DNA from: a bacterium | GTDB lineage: Bacteria > Krumholzibacteriota > Krumholzibacteriia > Krumholzibacteriales > Krumholzibacteriaceae | Direction: 5' to 3' | NCBI GenBank assembly: GCA_017885175.1 | Contig: JAFNGP010000233.1 | Span: 3,752-13,554, forward strand | DNA: 9,803 nucleotides | In this document: piece after piece, positions 1-5,990 of the stretch | Numbering within the stretch: position 1 is the stretch's first letter | How the letters are laid out: every line of letters begins with the position of its first letter | The notes under the pieces: model-generated | Databases searched by the model: none | What the model was told of the DNA's origin: nothing | What the model saw: only the letters and a program-made list of their open reading frames with translations | Made by a program: the position numbers and the translations under genes

Positions 1-41
1 GCGGTCTCGGTGCCGAGTCTGCTCATCCGTTCAGCAAACAT
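1..41 (-). CDS. Probable class I/II PLP-dependent aminotransferase, N-terminal 13 codons (partial)
   Basis: The minus strand reads ATG at 41 and then MFAERMSRLGTETA before leaving the window. The RMSRLGTETA segment is typical of the extreme N-terminus of aspartate-aminotransferase-family (fold type I, PLP) enzymes, where it precedes a helix and the EIGEPDFDTP-type motif; that recognition is from memory of the family, on 14 residues only. The start is well supported: a purine-rich Shine-Dalgarno (GAGGAGGAGAG) sits directly upstream, and a sigma70-like promoter lies about 55 bp further up. It is separated from the preceding gene by 167 bp and is probably transcribed on its own. The catalytic lysine and PLP-binding residues lie outside the window, so substrate cannot be stated. 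Confidence 0.6.
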   Translation of the reverse strand, partial: MFAERMSRLGTET

Positions 42-77
42 CTCTCCTCCTCGAGCTCCAGACAGATGGCCAATCTC

Positions 78-88
78 TCAATAATTGA
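78..88. promoter_or_regulatory. 11-bp inverted repeat at the predicted transcription start
   Basis: TCAAT-A-ATTGA is a perfect 5-1-5 dyad lying just downstream of the -10 box, around the predicted start of transcription of the aminotransferase gene. It may be an operator, but short AT-rich dyads also arise by chance. Confidence 0.25.
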
Positions 89-97
89 ACAATATCT

Positions 98-126
98 ATA
101 TTAGGAGGGGGAATTCCCTTTGTCAA
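98..126 (-). promoter_or_regulatory. Sigma70-like promoter for the aminotransferase gene, with palindrome in the spacer
   Basis: On the minus strand a perfect -35 TTGACA (126-121) is followed by a 17-bp spacer and a -10 TAATAT (103-98), giving a predicted start near 91 and a leader of about 50 nt to the ATG at 41. The spacer contains the 10-bp perfect palindrome GGGAATTCCC (109-118), placed where a repressor or spacer-distorting activator could bind. The surrounding DNA is much more AT-rich than the genes. Spacing and -35 are seen directly; regulation is inference. Confidence 0.7.
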
Positions 127-164
127 TGAAATATGGGGGGCAAATGGACACGAGCGGTTCACGG

Positions 165-176
165 GTAACAAGTTAC
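165..176. promoter_or_regulatory. 12-bp inverted repeat upstream of the -35 box
   Basis: GTAAC-AA-GTTAC is a perfect 5-2-5 dyad about 38 bp upstream of the -35 element and about 33 bp past the stop of the helical-repeat gene. The position suits an activator site. As RNA it would be a weak hairpin with no T-tract after it, so I do not call it a terminator. Confidence 0.25.
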
Positions 177-208
177 GGCCCCGGAGCTACAGAACGATCC
201 GTACGCGC

Positions 209-1756
209 TCAGCTGAGGCTGCCGAGGTAGTGCTGTATCTCGCGGCGCACCTCGTCGCGGAGCGAGCTCCCTTTCCCCGAGAGCCGCGTGAGCGTCGTCT
301 TGTCGATGAATCGCACGTGGATGAACTTGCGGAGAGCCGAGACCGGCACCTTCCCGGGATTCTGAAGAAGGTTCAGCGGCACGTCCTTGTTGGCGAAGCC
401 CGTATAGAGATCCCGTCTGTTCGCGATGATGGAAAGAATCCGCATCGAGCGGGATCTCAGCGAGATGAGCGCGATGATGCCGGGCTGAGCGAGTATCCGC
501 GGATTGTTGAGAAGCTCGAAAATGAAGTTGTCGTTGTCGAGATAGGTCATCACGAGGGTCCGGTAGCTGACGAACTGTTCCTTGTGAATATTCGTCCAGT
601 CCACGTCCCGTGGCAACTGATCGATGTCGATGAAATGCGCGGGCGGAACCCGCTTGACGTCGATGGTGAGAACCTTCTGGTCGAGATCGAAACCGGGCAG
701 ATCGAGAAGCATCTTGAGAACGTTCGCCGCCGCGAGCTTCTGCATGAGTATCTCGAGGACGCCCTGCCCCGCATGATTGATAAAGATCGCGAGGCAGCTC
801 AGGTAATCCGGTTTCCTCTGAACTCGAAGAAGAAGCGGATGCATGAGAATGGCCCGGACGACCGCCGTGCCTATCTTCACATGGGGATGCGAATGCACCT
901 TGACGAACTGCATATCGAAGAGATCGGCGATCGCGGATCCAGCCGGGGTCTTGCGAAGCTCGGCGACGGCTGAATCCCACTTCTCTCCGAGCTTTTGCCG
1001 GATAAGGAGCGTCGCCTCGCCGTAGCGCTGGTAGGCGCCCTCGAGCGCCTGCATCCGCCACTTCGTCTCCTCCGCTTTCGCGATCAGGTATATGGTCGAA
1101 CGTTCCTTGTTCGTGAAATTGATCGCGGCAAGCGTGCCTTTGATGCGCAGGTCGAGCGCTTCGAGCTCGGCTTTCGCGCGCTCCATGATCGCCTTGTCCC
1201 AGCGCCTGTCTGGATCCGCGATCGCCCGTCTCACCCCGTCGCTCCAGCCGAGCCAGGGCTCGGTAACCGGAGCGCTCGAGGAACCGGGCAGAGGGTGCGA
1301 GATCGAGAGAAGAAGTATCTTCTTCTTGAACCAATCCTCGCTCTCCTTGAGCGCCGCCCCCTTCTTTTCTTTCAGAGCGATCCGCGCCATGACGCGTTTC
1401 ACGTTTCCGAATTCGACGAGCTCCGTCACCATCATCTCGGCGGGCGGGAGCGCGAGGAGCGCGGCATAGAGCAGCTTGAGACCCGCGCCTTCACCCTCGG
1501 CGGCGAGAGCGGCTATTCTCAGTATCTCCTTATGAGGCTCGCTCGACGTGCCGAGATATTCGCCGAGGGCATCGGCCTGCTGAAAGGTATGCTCTATGGC
1601 GGCGATCCTCAAGAGGCCGTCTCTGTTTTCCCCGGTCGGCGTCGAATAGAGCAGCTCGTTGAGATGATCGAGAAACGGCATCTCCGGCGGAAAGGTAACC
1701 ACCTTTCGGCCATAGGTCTTATCGTCATATACAATAGTGCGAACGGAATCCATCAT
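209..1756 (-). CDS. Uncharacterised cytoplasmic helical-repeat (HEAT-like) protein, 515 aa
   Basis: Function not known. The protein has no signal peptide or membrane segment and is rich in amphipathic leucine helices. A lysine/glutamate-rich region with coiled-coil character spans about residues 185-265. The C-terminal part (about 405-512) carries spaced LLxNP motifs (LLNNP at 415-419, LLQNP at 463-467) followed by basic helices and a conserved-looking RRDLYTGFANKDVPL stretch; this resembles, from memory, a widespread unnamed family of helical-repeat proteins in deltaproteobacteria and FCB-type genomes whose repeats read 'LLxNP...TP...'. A scaffold or protein-binding role is the most one can infer. 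Two adjacent ATGs (1756, 1753) are possible starts, with a modest AAGAGAG purine tract upstream. It begins 63 bp after the barrel gene without an obvious terminator between, so it may be read through from that operon. The stop TGA is at 209-211. Confidence 0.85.
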   Translation of the reverse strand: MMDSVRTIVYDDKTYGRKVVTFPPEMPFLDHLNELLYSTPTGENRDGLLRIAAIEHTFQQADALGEYLGTSSEPHKEILRIAALAAEGEGAGLKLLYAALLALPPAEMMVTELVEFGNVKRVMARIALKEKKGAALKESEDWFKKKILLLSISHPLPGSSSAPVTEPWLGWSDGVRRAIADPDRRWDKAIMERAKAELEALDLRIKGTLAAINFTNKERSTIYLIAKAEETKWRMQALEGAYQRYGEATLLIRQKLGEKWDSAVAELRKTPAGSAIADLFDMQFVKVHSHPHVKIGTAVVRAILMHPLLLRVQRKPDYLSCLAIFINHAGQGVLEILMQKLAAANVLKMLLDLPGFDLDQKVLTIDVKRVPPAHFIDIDQLPRDVDWTNIHKEQFVSYRTLVMTYLDNDNFIFELLNNPRILAQPGIIALISLRSRSMRILSIIANRRDLYTGFANKDVPLNLLQNPGKVPVSALRKFIHVRFIDKTTLTRLSGKGSSLRDEVRREIQHYLGSLS

Positions 1757-1819
1757 GATATCTCTCTTGCCTGCATGAATGATTCCAATTTGCCGCGAGG
1801 CCGCTTCACGAGGGGAGGA

Positions 1820-3373
1820 TCAGAGACCGGCTGACGCCTGCACGGAGATTTCCGGCGTCTGTTCGACTTCCAGCGCCGCATGAAGAATTAAACATAATCG
1901 ATTGATATATAAGCCAATTAGAAGCGCACCCCTTTCGGTGTCGCGCGAGACGAGGCGCAAAGGGTAGCTTCCTGCAAGAGAGGGCTCATAAAAGTAACAG
2001 ACCGGATGCCCGAGCGCGGTTCTGTAGGCGGCGAATGACGCCGTTATCCGCAGGCGGGCCGAGAGGAGGCTTGCGCGAAGAACCGGCGCGACGAGCCATC
2101 CCAGGCCGTCCGCCTCCTCGATCCTTTTCAAAACGACACCGACGCTCGTTTTCCGATCGATGCGGCATTCGGAAAGGAAACCGAGAGAATGCGAGCTTTC
2201 ATGCCCGCTCTCTCCCGCGGGGGGGAACGGAACGACGTCCCGCCGCGCGTCGCCGGCGTCGGTCCATGTGACCCTCAGAAGGCTCCTTCTCCCCCGGCGC
2301 TCGCACTCGATTCTCGTCGTTTGCCGGACCGTTTCATGAAATCCGTCGAAGCGCTCGTGCCGTTCTATCGACGCTCTCGCGCGAACGCGCCGAAGCACCT
2401 CGCGCTCGACGACGGCGACGGCGCCGCCGATCGACGAGATTCGCCCCGGCGTTCTGCCGTTCGCAGAGCCGAAGACTCCTGCGGAGCCCGGCGGGACGGC
2501 ATAGAGAAAGAGCGCGGCCCGCGTTCCCGGAACTCTGTACGAGAGGCCCGAAAGCAGGCCCGGCTCCCCCGATGGGCCGAAACCTATCTCGAAACCGGCG
2601 TTCATCCGATCCGATCTCCATCGCCCGTCGATCGCGCAGATGAATCTCCCGGATTCGGACGCTCCGCTCGAACCCGAGAAGCCGATTTCGGCCCCGTTCC
2701 GCCGCGCCTCGATCCGCGCGCCGGAAACCCTTCTCCCTCCGGTTTCCGGACCGTCCGGGCCGTACGTCACCGGCCGCCCAGCGAAGATCGCCGCATACAC
2801 GTTTCGATAGCGAATCTCCGCGGCCGCGCCTCGAAGCGATTGCAGGAAAAACGAGGTCGTGCCGGCGATCCGGCGCGGGCTGCGAAACGGATACGCGCTC
2901 GATGAAAGTGACGATCCCCCCGATCCGCCGAAGACGAGCCCGAGCGCGAAGTCGGGCACGAAACTGCCCGCGTGAAGCCGAAAGGCGCCGCGCAACGTGC
3001 CCCCGGACAGGTACCAGGAAACCGCGTCGCCGGCCTCATCGCCCCGCCTTCCACGGCCGAGCGCTTTCCAGCGCTCGGCGGCCAGCGCCAGGTATCCATC
3101 CGATTTCTCCCTGCCCGGGAGAGAGATCATCGATTCCGTGAATCTGCAGGTCGCGCGAAAGGGGCGGCCATCGTCCGACGCGCGATGATCGACGTGTTCG
3201 ACGATCTCGAACTCTTTCCGCACAAGATCGGGGTCCTCACCTTCCCTCAGGGCGATCTCGTCGCCGGCGGCATCCCGCGGATCCGGAATCTCAACACCGT
3301 CCGCCGGACGCCGCGCGGCCCCGCACGACACGATCGAAAGAACCACCCACAGGAGAGTCAGAGACTTCACCAT
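1820..3373 (-). CDS. Lipoprotein-like beta-barrel protein resembling the barrel half of ComEA-like HhH proteins, 517 aa
   Basis: The N-terminus has a short hydrophobic stretch ending in a lipobox-like IVSC (Cys17), so it is probably exported and possibly lipidated. Residues about 70-510 are rich in alternating hydrophobic/polar strands separated by Gly/Arg/Ser turns, as in an outer-membrane barrel. The run DEAGDAVSWYLSGG (112-125), then GSFVPDFALGLVFGG (136-150), then RGAAAEIRYR (181-190) matches the order of motifs I recall (an 'E.DpGE', 'GDfrl.fGqGLvl', 'FFRGaa' pattern) in Bacteroidetes/Gemmatimonadetes helix-hairpin-helix barrel proteins, but the preceding residues 20-70 show no HhH motif. 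Start chosen at 3373 because GGGAGG lies about 8 nt upstream and the ATG overlaps the upstream stop by 7 bp (ATGGTGA), implying translational coupling. The reading frame stays open upstream to 4267, but there it is a shadow of the neighbouring gene. Family assignment is tentative; the gene itself is clear. Confidence 0.75.
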   Translation of the reverse strand: MVKSLTLLWVVLSIVSCGAARRPADGVEIPDPRDAAGDEIALREGEDPDLVRKEFEIVEHVDHRASDDGRPFRATCRFTESMISLPGREKSDGYLALAAERWKALGRGRRGDEAGDAVSWYLSGGTLRGAFRLHAGSFVPDFALGLVFGGSGGSSLSSSAYPFRSPRRIAGTTSFFLQSLRGAAAEIRYRNVYAAIFAGRPVTYGPDGPETGGRRVSGARIEARRNGAEIGFSGSSGASESGRFICAIDGRWRSDRMNAGFEIGFGPSGEPGLLSGLSYRVPGTRAALFLYAVPPGSAGVFGSANGRTPGRISSIGGAVAVVEREVLRRVRARASIERHERFDGFHETVRQTTRIECERRGRRSLLRVTWTDAGDARRDVVPFPPAGESGHESSHSLGFLSECRIDRKTSVGVVLKRIEEADGLGWLVAPVLRASLLSARLRITASFAAYRTALGHPVCYFYEPSLAGSYPLRLVSRDTERGALLIGLYINRLCLILHAALEVEQTPEISVQASAGL

Positions 3374-4209
3374 TCCCACAACCTCCCGACTCCGGCGGAT
3401 ACCGTGCTTCCCAACGCCGGATTCCGGCTCCACGAGAAATCCAGAATCACCCGCGAGACCCTGACGACTATCCCGTTCGATAGCTCGCCGGTTTTCCACC
3501 GGTACGCGGATGTGAACGCGCACGTATCTCCGAACCATGCTTCGAGCGCGCACTGCGCATCCGTTCCGCGTTCGCCGGAAATCGCCCGGTCGATTGCCAG
3601 CGCAAGGGAGCCTGCGCGAACAAACAGAAAGGCCCGGGCATTCCGCGGCCCGGGTTCCGCGCTCCCGGACACGAGGCTCGCGTATCCGACGCACACGCTC
3701 GAGCGGAATTCGTACGAAAGAGCGAGCGACAGCGAACGCGAGCCCTCTGCGCCGAACCCGCGCGCCGCGCGTCTTTCGATCGCGGGAATCGCGTACAATC
3801 GAAGCCCCTCGCCGAGGAGGCAGGGAAAACCCATCGCCGCCGCGAGACGATCCTCCCGGTAGAGCGCGCCGCCGAGATGGCGCCAGTCGAGCCATGCCGA
3901 AAACGATCCTCCATCGATTCCGAGGAGAAGATCCGAGGCGGCGAGACCGTCGAGCATGTATGGATTCGCGGCGGCCGCACGGAATCCCGCCCGCGCTTTT
4001 TCGCTCGCGCCGCTCCCGAAGAAGAGGTTTCCGGACGCGACTCCCCGAGGACAGCCGGCGAGCATGCGAGCAGCGAATTCCGACGCGTTCGATTCCGCGG
4101 CGCCCGCCTTCGCGGCAGCGGCGAACCACAGGACGCATATCAGCGCGACGGAGCCGAGCGTTTTGCCTAATCCCTCGCCACCACGATGCATGTCTTTTCC
4201 TTTCTGCAT
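3367..4209 (-). CDS. Exported outer-membrane barrel-like protein, 280 aa
   Basis: I cannot name a family. The N-terminus is a typical signal peptide: basic residues, a hydrophobic core (about 18-34) and an AKAGA-AES cleavage site near residue 38. The mature part (about 240 aa) contains repeated strand-turn segments (e.g. SLSLALSYEF at 159-168, ARAFLFVRAG at 191-200) and ends in an aromatic residue (GRLWEW, Trp280), the C-terminal signature recognised by the BAM machinery in many outer-membrane proteins. The length fits a small 8-12-strand barrel. The ATG at 4209 was chosen because a strong GGAGG sits 6 nt upstream; a second ATG at 4191 (274 aa) is also preceded by AAGGA and remains possible. 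The start lies inside the end of the lamin-tail gene (43-bp overlap) and its stop overlaps the next start by 7 bp, so the three are almost certainly one translation-coupled operon. Confidence 0.8.
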   Translation of the reverse strand: MQKGKDMHRGGEGLGKTLGSVALICVLWFAAAAKAGAAESNASEFAARMLAGCPRGVASGNLFFGSGASEKARAGFRAAAANPYMLDGLAASDLLLGIDGGSFSAWLDWRHLGGALYREDRLAAAMGFPCLLGEGLRLYAIPAIERRAARGFGAEGSRSLSLALSYEFRSSVCVGYASLVSGSAEPGPRNARAFLFVRAGSLALAIDRAISGERGTDAQCALEAWFGDTCAFTSAYRWKTGELSNGIVVRVSRVILDFSWSRNPALGSTVSAGVGRLWEW

Positions 4210-5879
4210 ACCCCTCCTCCCGGCCCGATATACTCGACGAGACAGAGGTAGAGCCCGGTTCGCACAAGAGCGCCGCCGCTCGATCGGCCGTCCCACCGGC
4301 ATGAAAAGACGTCCGCTCCTCCGTTCTCGCCGTACACGCGCCGAATCTCGTACCCTTCGCGGTCGAAGATCCTCACGAGAAAGCCCGTTTCTCCCCCGGC
4401 GCGCTTTCCCGTCACCGAGACTTCGCCGTCGCGCCGCGGACAGAACGGATTGGGTGAAACGGAGAGGCCCCCGGAACGCGGAGGCCGCTCGACGAGCGTG
4501 GAATTCTCCCGCCCCGGCGTCGCGCGGAGCTTCGCGGCGGAGCGGTGCCAGATCCCCCCGGCGCGATCGCTGCAGAATCCGGTGGAAACGCGCTCGATGC
4601 TTCTCCCGCGCTCGGCTCCGAGCAGATCGCGGTACGAGACCCTCTCCACGAGAACACCCGACTCATCGAAGAGCGAGACGGCGTCGGCGCGATCCCCCTT
4701 GTCCGTGTCGTTCAAGGCGGGCCAGCCTCCCTCTATGCCGCTCACCGGCGCCCCGCACGCCGGAAACTCGCGCGCGAACACGGCCGAATCCTTGGCCAGT
4801 ATCGAGAATTCCCCCGGCGGAAGAATCATATCCGTCGATGAAACGAGCCGCCGCGAGCCGGTCGCGTCGCAAAGCGTCCATCCCTTGAGATTGCAGTCGG
4901 CGGCGGAAACGTTCGCAAGTTCGATCCACTCGCTCATATCCTTTTCGGGGCGATACATGATTTCGTTTATGACGATCGCTCCGGGGGACGCGCCGAGGGG
5001 TACGAAGGTCGTGTCGTTCGCGGGGTTTTCGTCGGGGGCGCCTTCGAGATACGCACGAACCTCGAACGAGGGGGATTGCGGGGCCGCGACGACGAGATCG
5101 ATCGAATCGGCGGCCGAGGCCGCGAGATCGAAAGCGCGCTCCAGCTCGCCGGACGATGCAATGGAACCGGACTCGCGCACTTCGGTCAGAATGGAGACGC
5201 GGCTGCTGATCGGCTCGAGGCCGCAGTTCACGATTCTCAGCTTCAGGGAGAACAACGTGCCCCGGCACGGAAGGGCGTCCTCCCCGACGAGGCGAATGCC
5301 GACGTCGAGCCGGAAGAAATTCCTTCGTCCCGGCGTCGGGAGCGCGGGAACGAAGTCGGCGTCGTTCCTGTCGCTGTCGAAGCCGTCCGGTTTGCGCGCG
5401 AGGCTCGTTCCCGCGGGCACGTCGGGCGCGGGGGCGGTTTCGTAGAGATCGCTCGACGCGCATGCGCCGTATCCGACGAGATCGACGACGCCCGAAGGCG
5501 AGACGAGCCGCACCGCGTCGGGGCCGTTCCCGAGAGCTCCCTTGAGCAGGCGCCGCGCAGAAGGGGCGCGCTCGATTCCGGCGACGCATATGAATTCACC
5601 GGGCCCGATGATCTCATCGGGCGAGGCCGCCCACACAGCTTTCCCCGTGCCGGTCGTCCCATCGAGAGCTTCGAGGATCCAGCCCGAAAGCGCGCACGGA
5701 ACGGCGTCCGGATTGTAGAGTTCGATGAACTCCCATCCGTCGTCCCTGCCCGGATGATCGTAATAGACCTCGTTGATGACGACGCCGGCCGCGCTCGGAT
5801 GCGTAATGACGATTTCGAGGAAAACGCCCGCAACGAGAGCGCCGAACGATTGGAAACGAAAAAGGCTCCACCGCCGCAT
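4167..5879 (-). CDS. Exported double lamin-tail-domain (LTD) protein with FlgD/T9SS-like C-terminal domain, 570 aa
   Basis: After a signal sequence (MRRWSLFRF..., hydrophobic core, SAAG cleavage region) come two lamin-tail domains, about residues 31-186 (VVINEVYYDHPG, WEFIELYNP, LSGWILE, IIGPGEFICV) and 299-457 (IVINEIMYRPEKD, SEWIELANVS, LKGWTLCD, LPPGEFSILAKD). Between them is a CARDB/Ig-like segment (about 190-296, ending ENPANDTTFV). The C-terminus (about 470-567) starts with SVSPNPF and ends in a FlgD/gliding-motility-type Ig fold (RIFDREGYEIRR, WDGRSSGGALVRTGLY). Bacterial LTDs occur in secreted and surface proteins, often next to nucleases or adhesins; a surface role is inferred. The protein has 14 cysteines, unusual for an exported protein. 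The ATG at 5879 is preferred: GGTGG lies 6 nt upstream, and the promoter at 5909-5938 would leave almost no leader for the alternative ATG at 5897 (576 aa). Next gene overlaps its end. Confidence 0.9.
   Translation of the reverse strand: MRRWSLFRFQSFGALVAGVFLEIVITHPSAAGVVINEVYYDHPGRDDGWEFIELYNPDAVPCALSGWILEALDGTTGTGKAVWAASPDEIIGPGEFICVAGIERAPSARRLLKGALGNGPDAVRLVSPSGVVDLVGYGACASSDLYETAPAPDVPAGTSLARKPDGFDSDRNDADFVPALPTPGRRNFFRLDVGIRLVGEDALPCRGTLFSLKLRIVNCGLEPISSRVSILTEVRESGSIASSGELERAFDLAASAADSIDLVVAAPQSPSFEVRAYLEGAPDENPANDTTFVPLGASPGAIVINEIMYRPEKDMSEWIELANVSAADCNLKGWTLCDATGSRRLVSSTDMILPPGEFSILAKDSAVFAREFPACGAPVSGIEGGWPALNDTDKGDRADAVSLFDESGVLVERVSYRDLLGAERGRSIERVSTGFCSDRAGGIWHRSAAKLRATPGRENSTLVERPPRSGGLSVSPNPFCPRRDGEVSVTGKRAGGETGFLVRIFDREGYEIRRVYGENGGADVFSCRWDGRSSGGALVRTGLYLCLVEYIGPGGGVCRKEKTCIVVARD
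4211..4220 (-). promoter_or_regulatory. Ribosome binding site of the 280-aa barrel-like gene
   Basis: The minus strand reads GGAGGAGGGG ending one base before the ATG at 4209; GGAGG at 4220-4216 has a 6-nt spacer. It lies inside the coding end of the lamin-tail gene and decides the start of the barrel-like gene. Confidence 0.65.
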
Positions 5880-5908
5880 CTTCCACCACCACCTCATGAG
5901 CCGCAGGG

Positions 5909-5938
5909 ACTATATCGCGAACGCGCCGATCATTTCAA
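5909..5938 (-). promoter_or_regulatory. Sigma70-like promoter for the lamin-tail/barrel operon
   Basis: On the minus strand TTGAAA (5938-5933) is separated by 18 bp from TATAGT (5914-5909), each matching consensus at five of six positions. Predicted transcription start is near 5902, which gives a leader of about 23 nt to the ATG at 5879. It lies in the 111-bp gap after the stop of the TlpA-like gene, where only a weak CCGC/GCGG hairpin (about 5948-5963) could act as terminator, so some read-through from the upstream unit is likely. Confidence 0.55.
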
Positions 5939-5990
5939 GAGAATAATTCCGCCCTTTTGTGCGGCTAAAGCCCTCCTTGCAAAACTCCCG

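Noticed and set aside
230..1834. Plus-strand open frames opposite the helical-repeat gene
   Set aside because: Arg-rich with no recognisable motifs; the minus-strand protein has regular helices and family-like repeats.
3374..4267. Upstream extension of the 517-aa barrel frame to 815 aa
   Set aside because: The extra residues are Arg/Ser-rich, overlap the barrel-like gene out of frame, and the internal ATG at 3373 has a ribosome site, signal-like start and a 7-bp overlap.
5948..5963. CCGC/GCGG hairpin after the TlpA-like gene as terminator
   Set aside because: A 4-bp stem with a loose loop and only a short AT stretch after it; too weak to call.
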